Assembly (NCBI GenBank): GCA_046728175.1
Contig: JBKPEA010000075.1
Coordinates: 1 to 64,000 of the forward strand
Reading direction: 5' to 3'
DNA: 64,000 nucleotides
Origin: JAFAHS01 sp046728175
GTDB lineage: Bacteria; Desulfobacterota; Binatia; Binatales; Binataceae
The notes under the pieces were generated by a model. It was not told where the DNA came from. It did no database searches and saw only the letters and a program-made list of their open reading frames with translations. A program made the position numbers and the translations under genes. Shown piece by piece: positions 26,204 through 34,240 of this stretch (positions are counted from its first letter, which is position 1; the number at the start of each line of letters is the position of its first letter).

Positions 26204-27118
26204 TTACAAGCGCGCCCAGCCGGAGCCTTCATGTCCGAAGTGAAAAATCTCCGGATGGAGGATTTCGGCCAGGATTTCCAGCGACTCGACGATGCGCGGC
26301 CCCGGTCGATTGAAGTACTGATTGCCGTCGGCGAGGAACACTTTGTGGTCACGGACGGCGCGGAGCGCGTTCCAGTGCGGACTGCGGCTGAGCGCGGGTA
26401 GTTCGCGGCGCGAGCGTTCCATCGGAAATCCGCACGGGGAGACCATGATCACGTCCGGGTCCCGCGCGGCAAGGTCCTCGATCTTCATCCACGGCGAATG
26501 CTCTCCGGCCCGGCCGAAGAGATTCGTGCCGCCCGCCATCCCGACCAATTCCGGCATCCAGTTCCCCGCCGACATCAGCGGCTCGATCCACTCGATACAC
26601 GCGAAGCTTGGTCGGGTTTTCGCGAGCCGCGCGCGCTCGGCTACCGCATTCATTCGCGCCCGGAGCGCCGCGACTGTCTCCTCACCGCGTTCACGCGCAC
26701 CCAGCGCCAGCGCCACCCGCGTCATGTCCGCGAACACATCCGCGAGCGCATAGGGGCTGAGCGACACGATCTGCGGACGCGCGCCGAGCCACTCGGCCAC
26801 CGCCGCCTCGACCTCGCTTTGGTTGACCGCGCAGACTTCACATTGCGATTGCGTAACGATCACGTCGGGCCTCAGCTCGCGCAGTCGCGGCGCATCGACT
26901 CGATAAACCGAGAGCGCCTCTCCGACGATCCGCTTCACCCGCTCGTCGATCTCGGCGCTGGTGCCTTCCACCGCGAATTTCGGCTCGGTCAGTGCGGGCA
27001 GCTGCTCGACGCCCGCGGGAAAATCGCACTCGTGGGAACGCCCCACCAATTCGGCGCGGAAGCCGAGCGCGCAGACGATCTCGGTCGCGCTGGGCAGCAA
27101 GGTGACAATTCTATGCAT
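26204..27118 (-). CDS. BtuF-like cobalamin-binding-type protein without signal peptide
   Basis: 304 residues from the ATG at 27118, which has GGAG eight bases upstream. The protein begins at once with MHRIVTLLPSATEIVCALGF, the helical-backbone binding-protein fold (PF01497 type), and has no export signal. TQSQCEVCAVN, CIEWIEPLMSAGNWMPELV and FNRPGPRIVESLEILAEIL are typical of cytosolic cobalamin-binding-type relatives. It is the second BtuF-like protein in the window, the first (14873) being exported and linked to a transporter. A role in intracellular corrinoid handling is inferred. Confidence 0.85.
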   Translation of the reverse strand: MHRIVTLLPSATEIVCALGFRAELVGRSHECDFPAGVEQLPALTEPKFAVEGTSAEIDERVKRIVGEALSVYRVDAPRLRELRPDVIVTQSQCEVCAVNQSEVEAAVAEWLGARPQIVSLSPYALADVFADMTRVALALGARERGEETVAALRARMNAVAERARLAKTRPSFACIEWIEPLMSAGNWMPELVGMAGGTNLFGRAGEHSPWMKIEDLAARDPDVIMVSPCGFPMERSRRELPALSRSPHWNALRAVRDHKVFLADGNQYFNRPGPRIVESLEILAEILHPEIFHFGHEGSGWARL

Positions 27119-27134
27119 CCCGGGGACTCCGTCG

Positions 27135-27560
27135 CTATTTGACGGTGTAGTTACACGATTCGATTTCACTCAAGCCGCGACTGCTGTTCACTTGTTTCAG
27201 GCTCACGGCACCTTCGCTGACTCCGGGCGCCACCACCTCGGCCACGAAATACTCGCCCTCCGGACGCGTCTCGAACTCGATTCGGCTGGAGGTATCACCA
27301 GAGGCATAGCACGTGACCGTGCCGGGTTGTTCAACGAACGGGTAATAGCCGCCCGACACGATAGCAATGGTCGCGTGGCCGCAGGTTATGTCCGGGTCCA
27401 GGGTCGCCGATAGCGGAGCGGATTGCCGATAGACGTAGATCACCGCGTGATTACTCGTCGGCTGCATGCGTTTGAAGGCTGTTCCCGGCGCGTAACATCC
27501 CACATACCCGATCGCGAGCGCCGCAAAAGTCAGCCGCTTAGATAACCGTCCCGCCAGCAT
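27135..27560 (-). CDS. Lipoprotein, DUF2846-like
   Basis: 141 residues. The N-terminus has a basic start, a hydrophobic core and the lipobox-like GYVGC, so the protein should be lipidated at about C22. The mature part begins with AVIYVYRQS and has a small beta-rich domain (GGYYPFVEQPGTVTCYASG, EGEYFVAEVV) as in DUF2846 proteins, which are envelope proteins of unknown function. Two further cysteines (ITCGHA, VTCYAS) may pair. It ends 16 bases before the BtuF-like gene, suggesting one operon of lipoprotein, BtuF-like and Maf genes. Confidence 0.65.
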   Translation of the reverse strand: MLAGRLSKRLTFAALAIGYVGCYAPGTAFKRMQPTSNHAVIYVYRQSAPLSATLDPDITCGHATIAIVSGGYYPFVEQPGTVTCYASGDTSSRIEFETRPEGEYFVAEVVAPGVSEGAVSLKQVNSSRGLSEIESCNYTVK

Positions 27561-27634
27561 CGCAACCGGCTCGGGATTTTATTCCTTGCCGCCGATCGCG
27601 CAAATCGGTTTTTAATCCGAAGCCGAAAAAGAAA

Positions 27635-27664
27635 CGGCCCGCGCTGAGGCGAGCCGCTTATTTT
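27635..27664 (+). other. GC-rich hairpin followed by a T-rich run
   Basis: CGGCCCGC (27635-27642) can pair with GCGAGCCG (27649-27656) with one mismatch around a GCTGAG loop, followed by TTATTTTGC and preceded by A-rich sequence. It has the form of an intrinsic terminator, yet it lies between divergent genes (lipoprotein leftwards, Hsp70-like rightwards), where a terminator is not expected. It may be a leader hairpin or a relic. Confidence 0.3.
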
Positions 27665-27762
27665 GCAGTTCATCCAAAGGGTTTAGTCACATTACATGAA
27701 AGTCATCCACGTTGACAATGACTGGAGTGGCCCCGATCCTCGTCGTGCGGGGAAGCAGCGCG

Positions 27763-29070
27763 ATGAGGTCACCAGTACAGGCGGTCGGGCTTGATTTCGG
27801 CACGACCAACAGCGCGATCGCGATCATCGGAAGCACCGGCGCACCACGTCTCGCGCGCTTCCGGAATGCGGCGGCCGATGCTGCCGACGCGGAAACCTTT
27901 CGATCGATTTTGTTTTTCGAGGCAACCGAAGAGACCGGTGGAACTGAATCCGCACTGTCGGTCGGCAATGAGGCGATTCGCCGCTACCTGGCCGCAGCCG
28001 GGAACGGCCGGCTGATTCAGTCGCTCAAGTCATTCCTCGCGGTACGCAGCTTTGAATCCACCGACATCATGGGCGAAGACTACTCATTGGGCGATCTGAT
28101 CGCTCCCATTCTCATTGATCTGCGCAACGCCGCGGAAGCGCAGTTCGGACCGCTGCCGTCACGCGTGGTAGTCGGAAGGCCGGTACACTTCTCGGATGCG
28201 CGTACTCCGGACGACGACCGGTTCGCTCAGGCGCGCCTGGACGTTGCGATCCGGCGTGCCGGATGGGACGACATAATTTTCGAGTACGAACCGGTTGCCG
28301 CGGCCTATGACTATGCCAGCAGAATCACGCGCGACGAGATTGTCCTGATCGGAGACTTCGGCGGCGGCACCAGCGACTTCTCGATTCTCCGACTTAGACC
28401 ACCCGGCGCCGCGCAAGACCCACGCTACGAGATTCTCGGCAACGATGGTGTCGCGATCGCCGGGGACGCGTTCGATGGACGGATGATGCATCATGTCGTC
28501 GCCCCGGCGCTCGGCCGCGGGTCGCGGTACCGGTCCCCGTACAGGATGGTTCTTCCGGTGCCGACCTGGCCGTACACCAAGCTGGAGCGCTGGCAGCTTC
28601 TGTCGCTGCTGAAAAACCCGTCCACCCTCTCTCGCCTGCGCGCCCTGCAGCGCGACGCGATCGAGTCGGCGAAAATAGCCGCCTTGGTGCATGTGGTAGA
28701 CAACGACCTCGGCTATTACCTGTTTCGCTCGGTCGAGAAAACCAAGGTTGAGCTGTCATCGTCAGAGTCGACGGAGTTCGCGTTTTCTGACCCTCCGACT
28801 GAAATCAGCCGCAGTGTGGGACGGCGGGAATTCGAGGTGTGGGTTGCCCGTCATCTGCAGGAAATCGAGCACTGCGTCGATCGGCTGATGAACGCGGTCG
28901 CGCTTTTGCCAGGGCAGATCGACAGCGTGTTCCTGACCGGCGGTTCCTCCTTCGTGCCCGCGGTGCGCAGAATTTTCAGTCTTCGATTCGGTCCGGAGAA
29001 GATTCAGCTGGGCAATGAGTTCACCTCGGTGGCACGCGGCCTCGCCCTGCGCGCCCTGGAAGTGAGCTAG
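27763..29070 (+). CDS. Hsp70-family ATPase (YegD-like)
   Basis: 435 residues. The ATG at 27763 is chosen since the fold starts right after it with AVGLDFGTTNSAIAI (phosphate 1). The other actin-fold motifs follow: GDFGGGTSDFSIL (phosphate 2, about residue 196) and FLTGGSSFVPAVRRIF (adenosine, about 391). At this length the protein holds only the ATPase domain with no substrate-binding beta domain, as in the YegD group. It is thus an atypical Hsp70 relative of unknown client. No DnaJ or GrpE gene is nearby. Confidence 0.88.
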   Translation: MRSPVQAVGLDFGTTNSAIAIIGSTGAPRLARFRNAAADAADAETFRSILFFEATEETGGTESALSVGNEAIRRYLAAAGNGRLIQSLKSFLAVRSFESTDIMGEDYSLGDLIAPILIDLRNAAEAQFGPLPSRVVVGRPVHFSDARTPDDDRFAQARLDVAIRRAGWDDIIFEYEPVAAAYDYASRITRDEIVLIGDFGGGTSDFSILRLRPPGAAQDPRYEILGNDGVAIAGDAFDGRMMHHVVAPALGRGSRYRSPYRMVLPVPTWPYTKLERWQLLSLLKNPSTLSRLRALQRDAIESAKIAALVHVVDNDLGYYLFRSVEKTKVELSSSESTEFAFSDPPTEISRSVGRREFEVWVARHLQEIEHCVDRLMNAVALLPGQIDSVFLTGGSSFVPAVRRIFSLRFGPEKIQLGNEFTSVARGLALRALEVS

Positions 29071-29173
29071 CGTCATCGCCGTGCTCTCCTCGTTGTTGCC
29101 GAGCTTCCGCTCTGGGCGCCAGCTGGGAGAGTGAGACAGTGCCAGACATCGCTGCTTTACGGCCGGGCAGGAG

Positions 29174-29926
29174 CTAAACCACGGCGCGCGGGTACTCTTT
29201 GCTCAGGTCCGGAAGATCGAGGCCGAGCTGCTCGCAGCGCTTCTCGATCATCGCAAGAAACAGATCGGCGAGCTCCTGGTTGTCGCGGCTTTTCAATCCG
29301 TAGCGGAGACAATCATAGGTGAAACCGCTCCCGGGAGGTCCGAAGAAATTGACCGCTCGCGGGAGCCATTCCCGCAGCGCCGCGTTGACGCTTTCGGCGC
29401 CGAAGCGCGCGACCGCGCGCCCGAGCTGTTCGGCCGCGAACACATCGTGGTCGGCCTCCTCTTCGAGAATGATTTCGGCTGCTTCAGCGTGCGGCGCGTA
29501 ACTAGAGTCGCGATAGTTCACGCCGATCATGACCAGCCCGGTGGCGTCGAGCGCGATCGATGCCATCAACAGGTCGAGTTCTCCTTCCGCCTCCTGCGCG
29601 AAATACATCGGGGCTTCAAAGGACGGCGACTTGACCAGTATAGTCATCGTCCGATCCGCCTTCTGCTCGCTGATGCCCAGCACGTCGAGTAAGCGATAGA
29701 TCAGGCGCGCGTGCTTGTGCTCCTCATGATAGTTCTTCTCGATCACCTCGCGCAGTGCCGGATTGTCGACGGTCTGGAGTGCGCGATGGTAGCCGAGCGC
29801 CGTGAGCTTTTCCGCCATGGCATGCGCGGCGAGCAGGCGGGTCAGGACCCGTCGGTAGTTCGGATCGATCCTGGCGACATCGCTGGCGCGCAGCGAACGC
29901 GGTGCGAACTCACGCCTGGTCGGCAT
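29174..29926 (-). CDS. Ferritin-like diiron protein, PaaA/PaaC-related
   Basis: 250 residues, mainly helical. Diiron-type motifs are visible: a first ExxH in HEEHKH (about residues 68-72), EGELDLL near 114 and a second ExxH in EEADHD (about 153-158). FAQEAEGELDLLMASIALD and NFFGPPGSGFTYDCLRYGL resemble the phenylacetyl-CoA epoxidase subunits PaaA and PaaC. A full multicomponent oxygenase needs PaaB, D and E, none of which is here. The gene starts 10 bases after a MaoC gene, in a three-gene operon, so it probably acts on the same CoA-linked pathway. Catalytic versus structural role is uncertain. Confidence 0.7.
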   Translation of the reverse strand: MPTRREFAPRSLRASDVARIDPNYRRVLTRLLAAHAMAEKLTALGYHRALQTVDNPALREVIEKNYHEEHKHARLIYRLLDVLGISEQKADRTMTILVKSPSFEAPMYFAQEAEGELDLLMASIALDATGLVMIGVNYRDSSYAPHAEAAEIILEEEADHDVFAAEQLGRAVARFGAESVNAALREWLPRAVNFFGPPGSGFTYDCLRYGLKSRDNQELADLFLAMIEKRCEQLGLDLPDLSKEYPRAVV

Positions 29927-29936
29927 GTTTCATACT

Positions 29937-30374
29937 TCAATGGGTGTGCCGGGCCGGCAAGATCACGGTCGCCGAGCCCGGCGTGGTTTTCTCGCCCTTG
30001 GCGTTTTCCAGCCAGATCTCGCAATCGACCAGGTGCTGATCCTTGTCGTGGTATTTCTTGACGACCCTGCCGCGGCATACCACCTTCGAACCGGGCTGAT
30101 CCATACCGCGATACTGCACCGAGAGCTTGCGCAGCCATCCCTCGGGTCCCGCAAAATCGGTCATGAGCTGGCCGAGAAAGCCGTTCTTGAGCGCCCCGTG
30201 CAGGATGACCCCGGGCAGCTTGTTGGCCAGCGCGAAATCCTTGTCGTAGTGGATCTGGTAGAAGTCGCCCGAGGCACCGGCATACTTCACCAGTTGCTGG
30301 GTGGTCGGACTTTTCTCCAGCGGTCCGATCTCGGTTCCGACTTCGACGTCTTCGAAATAGATCTGGTGGGCCAT
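29937..30374 (-). CDS. MaoC-like dehydratase subunit
   Basis: 145 residues from ATG at 30374. A single hot-dog domain with the hydratase-2 motif: GDFYQIHYDKDFALANKLPG followed by ILHGALKNGF, giving the catalytic Asp/His pair. The protein ends with a beta sheet typical of the fold. MaoC proteins hydrate or dehydrate (R)-3-hydroxyacyl-CoA or related thioesters. Together with the next gene upstream (30398-30853), which encodes the other hot-dog half, it should make a heterodimer, as in HadAB-like pairs. Confidence 0.85.
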   Translation of the reverse strand: MAHQIYFEDVEVGTEIGPLEKSPTTQQLVKYAGASGDFYQIHYDKDFALANKLPGVILHGALKNGFLGQLMTDFAGPEGWLRKLSVQYRGMDQPGSKVVCRGRVVKKYHDKDQHLVDCEIWLENAKGEKTTPGSATVILPARHTH

Positions 30375-30397
30375 GGTTTGCTTAAGCCTCCTGGCGA

Positions 30398-30853
30398 CTA
30401 GTAACGAATGCCGGTTGAGCGCTGCGTCGCGCACAGTTCGCCGAACTGGTTGGTGTAGGTCGTTTCCATCGTGATGAATACCATCGGACCGAGCCGCCCC
30501 TCCGACTCGCGCAGGTCGGCGAGCCTGGTCTGGACGGTGATTCGATCGCCAGGGCGAATCGGGTGGAAGTATTCCCAATCCGAACCGCCATCGAGACCCC
30601 GGAACGACGTTCCCAGCGCGCCGATGCGCACGTCCGGGATCGGCGAACCCATCGACCGGCAGAAAGTGGGTGGCGCGATCATTCCACCGAAGCGTGATTC
30701 GCGGGCGCGATGGTCATCGTTGAACAGGGGATTCGAATCTCCGATCGCCTCCGCAAACCGGCGAATTGCACCGCGTTCGACCTCGTAGGTGCGCGGTTCT
30801 CCGGACCTACCGACCTGCTTGAGTGACTCTTCGTCGAGAATTTTGTTGGCCAT
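30398..30853 (-). CDS. MaoC N-terminal-type (FAS1-like) dehydratase subunit
   Basis: 151 residues. The sequence RTYEVERGAIRRFAEAIGDSNPLFNDD and GGMIAPPTFCRSM belongs to the N-terminal hot-dog domain that lacks the catalytic His/Asp and pairs with a MaoC subunit. HPIRPGDRITVQTRLADL is the usual following strand. The gene for the catalytic partner starts 23 bases downstream. This is the first gene of a three-gene unit with the diiron protein; a divergent PCD gene starts 140 bases away. Confidence 0.85.
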   Translation of the reverse strand: MANKILDEESLKQVGRSGEPRTYEVERGAIRRFAEAIGDSNPLFNDDHRARESRFGGMIAPPTFCRSMGSPIPDVRIGALGTSFRGLDGGSDWEYFHPIRPGDRITVQTRLADLRESEGRLGPMVFITMETTYTNQFGELCATQRSTGIRY

Positions 30854-30993
30854 CAGCTTGGGGATCCTTCGTCGTCAAAATGACTTCTCCTTATTACCAC
30901 AGCAGCGCGGGGCCGTTAATGGAATTGGCCAAGAAGACCGGCGTGGGCCTATGATCGGGAAGCAGACCCGCTGCCTCACGGAGGTGGTTCGCG

Positions 30994-31281
30994 ATGGCCA
31001 AATTGAGCGATGCGGAAGTAACCGAACAGCTGAAAGCGCTGCCCGGATGGGAGCGGCACGAGAACTCGATCCGCAAGCTGTTTCGGTTCAAGGAATTCAT
31101 GGATGGAATCAAGTTCCTGAACCGGGTGGCGGACAAAGCCGAGGCCGCCGACCATCATCCGGACGTGACCATCAACTACACGCGAGTCACGATGACCTGC
31201 TCGACCCACGACCAGGGGGGCATCACGGAAAAGGATTTCAAGCTGGCGAAAGAGATCGAGCAGGAAGCCAAGCGGGCTTAG
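30994..31281 (+). CDS. phhB: Pterin-4a-carbinolamine dehydratase
   Basis: 95 residues, the usual PCD size. The active-site block EAADHHPDVTINYTRVTMT has the paired histidines and the following proline/aspartate of the family, and the C-terminal GGITEKDFKLAKEIE is also conserved. The enzyme dehydrates 4a-hydroxytetrahydrobiopterin during pterin recycling after aromatic hydroxylation; in many bacteria it is present without phenylalanine hydroxylase and is linked to folate or molybdopterin salvage. No hydroxylase is found in the window. A PTPS homologue lies at 62844. Confidence 0.92.
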   Translation: MAKLSDAEVTEQLKALPGWERHENSIRKLFRFKEFMDGIKFLNRVADKAEAADHHPDVTINYTRVTMTCSTHDQGGITEKDFKLAKEIEQEAKRA

Positions 31282-31367
31282 CCGATTCCCTGGATTGCGC
31301 GGCTTTCACGAATTCCCGGGTTGCATGAGCTTTAGTCCCGTGTGCCTGTCCAATCCGCGAGACCCGC

Positions 31368-32051
31368 TCATGACTTCCTCGGCACGAAGTGCTGGGTGCC
31401 TTCGCCGGCGTGGTTGATTTCGCGGACCAGGTCGGCGAGGTCTTGCGGGTTGGCCACGAAGTCGATGTCCGAGGTGTCCACGACCAGCAGCGGCGCCTCG
31501 TCGTAGTAAAAGAAAAAGTCGCGATACGCGGCCGAGACGCGCTCCAGGTATTCAAAGCTGATGTCGCGCTCGAAATCGCGGTTGCGCATGCGCAGGCGCT
31601 CGACCAACACTTCGACCCGTGCGCGCACGTAGACCACCAGGTCCGGCTTCGCCATCTCCGCGTTCAGCAGCTGATAGACGCCCTCGTAAAGCTTCAGCTC
31701 ATCGGGGGCGAGGTTCAGAGTCGCGAAGATCCGATCCTTGGCGAACAGGTAGTCGGCGACGGTCATCTGCGAGAACAAATCCTGCTGGGAAAGCTCCCGC
31801 TGCTGGTTGTAGCGGGTCAGGAGGAAGTAGAGCTGCGCCGGAAAGGAGTACTTGTCGGGGTCTTCGTAAAAACGCGAGATAAACGGATTGTTGTCGGCAT
31901 CTTCCAGCACCAGACGCGCGTTGAGCTCCTTGCCGAGCGCCTGTGCGAGCGTGGTTTTCCCCACCCCGATAGGACCTTCGACGGCCAGATAACTGCGCCG
32001 GCGCAGAACGATCGGCTTCGGTTTTGGCGGCTGGGCGCTGCCGAGCCGCAG
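31368..32051 (-). CDS. Deoxynucleoside kinase, with a non-canonical start
   Basis: The P-loop and lid show a dNK-type kinase: YLAVEGPIGVGKTTLAQALG, the segment FSQMTVADYLFAKDRIFATL and the arginine-rich lid RLRMRNRDFERD. The first ATG, GTG or TTG in this frame is the GTG inside the P-loop (31962-31964), which would destroy the enzyme. The frame stays open upstream through RRRSYLAVEG and a Pro/Lys-rich lead, with no canonical start back to a stop codon inside the TPR gene. A CTG at 32049-32051, with GGAAGG (complement of 32061-32066) nine bases before it, would give 227 residues and is my choice, weakly. Coupling to the TPR gene ending at 32089 is likely. Role: dNTP salvage. Confidence 0.7.
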   Translation of the reverse strand: MRLGSAQPPKPKPIVLRRRSYLAVEGPIGVGKTTLAQALGKELNARLVLEDADNNPFISRFYEDPDKYSFPAQLYFLLTRYNQQRELSQQDLFSQMTVADYLFAKDRIFATLNLAPDELKLYEGVYQLLNAEMAKPDLVVYVRARVEVLVERLRMRNRDFERDISFEYLERVSAAYRDFFFYYDEAPLLVVDTSDIDFVANPQDLADLVREINHAGEGTQHFVPRKS

Positions 32052-32088
32052 GGCCCCCGTCCTTCCGGAGCGGCGGGGTTTTCTGCGG

Positions 32089-32949
32089 CTAGCCCTTGCG
32101 ATGGCGCTTGGCCTCGTCGCGCAGCTTCTTCACGTCGGGGTCGGGTGCCCCCGCTCGTTCCTCCAGGTCCGCGGCGGTATCGTAGTCGGGCGGCGTGCGC
32201 CGCAGGTAAACCTGCGCGAGTTCCAGGTTGGCGGTCTTGTTGTCTGGATCGACGGTGAGCACGTCGTTGAGAAGCTTGAAGGTCGCATCTGGCATGCCGC
32301 CATCCTTGGCGGCTTCGTTGGCGGAGTGCAGCACTGCATCGGCGCCCGGGTCCAGGGTATGGGTCTGGCTGGCCTCGGCCATCAGCATGTAGCCGCGGAC
32401 AGCCTCGTCGTAGCTCTTGATCGCGTCCTGGTACTTTTTGTCCTTAGCCTGCTGCTCGGCCTGTTGCACAATGATAGGAATGGCCTGCTTGATGTAGCCG
32501 ATGGTCTTATCGCGCAGGTACTTGCTCTTGCTCGCCATCAAAGCGTCTTTGAGCGCGCGCATCCCGCCTTCGGCATCGCCGGACTTGATCTGATCGACCG
32601 CCTTGTTGGCGTTGTTAATCATCTCCTGGATCGCGCGGTACATCCGCGCCTTTTGCATGATCTTCTGATCGCTGGGGTCCAGCGCCGATGCGGCTTCGTA
32701 CTCCTTGGCCGCGCCGTCCTGATCGCCGAGGAATTCGTCGATGTGCGCGAGCGATTTGTGCGCATCGACATTATTGGGGTCGGCCTGAATCGCGAGTTGG
32801 AGTTCCTTTTGCGCCCCTTCGAGGTCGCGCTTTTCGAAGAGATCTTCCGCCTTGTACAGATGTTTCTTGGATTCGGATTGGCAGCCGCCGAGCAACGGTA
32901 TCGCAAACAATATCGGGATGATCAGCGCATGCGCGATCGCTCTTCGCAT
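32089..32949 (-). CDS. TPR-repeat lipoprotein
   Basis: 286 residues. Signal sequence with lipobox LLGGC (C23). The mature part has tetratricopeptide-like repeats: KAEDLFEKRDLEGAQKELQL, QADPNNVDAHKSLAHI, KEYEAASALDPSDQKIMQKA and a late LNDVLTVDPDNKTANLELA. A lysine/glutamine-rich helical middle (about residues 105-190) lacks clear TPR signature. It should be anchored in the membrane and serve as a protein-binding scaffold. Partner unknown. The downstream kinase frame begins within 40 bases of its stop. Confidence 0.8.
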   Translation of the reverse strand: MRRAIAHALIIPILFAIPLLGGCQSESKKHLYKAEDLFEKRDLEGAQKELQLAIQADPNNVDAHKSLAHIDEFLGDQDGAAKEYEAASALDPSDQKIMQKARMYRAIQEMINNANKAVDQIKSGDAEGGMRALKDALMASKSKYLRDKTIGYIKQAIPIIVQQAEQQAKDKKYQDAIKSYDEAVRGYMLMAEASQTHTLDPGADAVLHSANEAAKDGGMPDATFKLLNDVLTVDPDNKTANLELAQVYLRRTPPDYDTAADLEERAGAPDPDVKKLRDEAKRHRKG

Positions 32950-33134
32950 CTCGACTCTTCCTTATTTGGGTTTGGCGGGTCGCCGCCGGATGAGTTTTCG
33001 GGCAAGCTCAAGGAATTGTCAAGGCAAACTACCGTGTGCTCTCGCCACTGCGGAAGCACCCGCACGCGGCTCGGTGAGTGAGGTGCGCCTCGCGCGCTCT
33101 GACTTTGGACGCCCGGAGGAATTCAAACCGGAGC

Positions 33135-34076
33135 TTAGTCGGCGGGCATCGGAAGCGGGAAATGAACCCGCTCTTTGGCTACGCTCAGCAGCTCCACCTG
33201 GGCCCCGCGATCGGCGAAGGCCCCGATGATCTCCTCGACCAGCCATTCGGGCGACGATGCGCTGGCAGTGAGGCCGAGCGACTTCACCCCGTCAAGCATG
33301 GTGAGTTCGACGTCGGCGATGGAATCGACCAGAAATGCGCGCGCGCCGCGCTGGCGCGCGACTTCGACCAGCCGATTGGCGTTCGAGCTTTGTCGGGAGC
33401 CAACCACCAGCACCACGTCGCTGACCGCGACCAGCTCCTTGACCGCGTTCTGACGGTTCTGGGTTGCGTAGCAGATATCGTCGGTCTTGGGCGTGAGTAG
33501 CGCCGGGAAGCGCTCCTTCAACGTGTCCATAATGTCGCGAGTGTCGTCGACGCTGAGCGTAGTCTGGGTTACCGCGGCGATGCGCTCTGGGTCCGAAACC
33601 TCGAGCGCGCGCGCTTCCTCGACGCGGCCCACCAGCACGACTTTCCCGGGCGCGACGCCGAGCGTGCCTTTCACTTCTTCATGACCGGCGTGTCCGACCA
33701 AAATTACGGTGCGACCCTCGTTGGCGTAACGCTCTACTTCGAGATGAACCTTGGTGACCAGTGGACAGGTCGCGTCGATTACCCGCAGGCTGCGATCCTT
33801 GGCGCGATCCCATTCACTGGGCGCCACACCGTGGGCACTGAAGATCACGCGCTGTCCCTCGGGCACCTGGTCCAGACTCTCGACGAATATGGCTCCTTCT
33901 TTCTCCAGCGCTTCGAGTACGAAACGGTTATGTACGATCTGATGGCGCACGTAGAGCGGGCGGCCATAGGCCCGCAACGCGCTGCGCACCGCCTCGACCG
34001 CGCGGTCCACGCCCGCACAAAAGCCGCGCGGTTCGGCGAGAATGATCTTCTCGATTGAGCTCTGGTCGAGCGACAT
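33135..34076 (-). CDS. ispH: 4-hydroxy-3-methylbut-2-enyl diphosphate reductase
   Basis: 313 residues from the ATG at 34076; an upstream in-frame extension has no homology. The three iron-sulphur cysteines are in RGFCAGVDRA (C20), VIDATCPLV and DICYATQNRQ. Active-site residues include the histidines of RHQIVHNR and SAHGV, and the glutamate in GHAGHEEVKGTLG; GSRQSSNANRLVEVA binds the diphosphate. IspH performs the last step of the MEP pathway, making IPP and DMAPP. It is the only obvious central-metabolism housekeeping enzyme in this part of the window and no other MEP genes are adjacent. Confidence 0.95.
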   Translation of the reverse strand: MSLDQSSIEKIILAEPRGFCAGVDRAVEAVRSALRAYGRPLYVRHQIVHNRFVLEALEKEGAIFVESLDQVPEGQRVIFSAHGVAPSEWDRAKDRSLRVIDATCPLVTKVHLEVERYANEGRTVILVGHAGHEEVKGTLGVAPGKVVLVGRVEEARALEVSDPERIAAVTQTTLSVDDTRDIMDTLKERFPALLTPKTDDICYATQNRQNAVKELVAVSDVVLVVGSRQSSNANRLVEVARQRGARAFLVDSIADVELTMLDGVKSLGLTASASSPEWLVEEIIGAFADRGAQVELLSVAKERVHFPLPMPAD

Positions 34077-34240
34077 CGATTCAAAATATCCAGCCCTGTC
34101 CGGTCGGTCAACTCGACGACCGTAACAGGCTTTGTAAGTCATCTCCCACGAGAGAACTTGCGCGGGCAGCAATCAGATGAAGGCGCGCTGGGTCAGCAAA
34201 CCGTACATCAATTTTCATCTCTCGAGTTCTGAATCCGGTC

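Noticed and set aside
27635..27664. Intrinsic terminator
   Set aside because: The hairpin and T run fit, but the flanking genes diverge, so no transcript is expected to end there. Kept only as a hairpin.
31329..31345. Second copy of the REP-like palindrome
   Set aside because: It shares the core but the stem is imperfect; two imperfect copies do not prove a repeat family.
34077..34172. N-terminal extension of IspH by 32 residues
   Set aside because: The IspH homology begins after the methionine at 34076; the extension is Arg/Tyr-rich without conservation expected.
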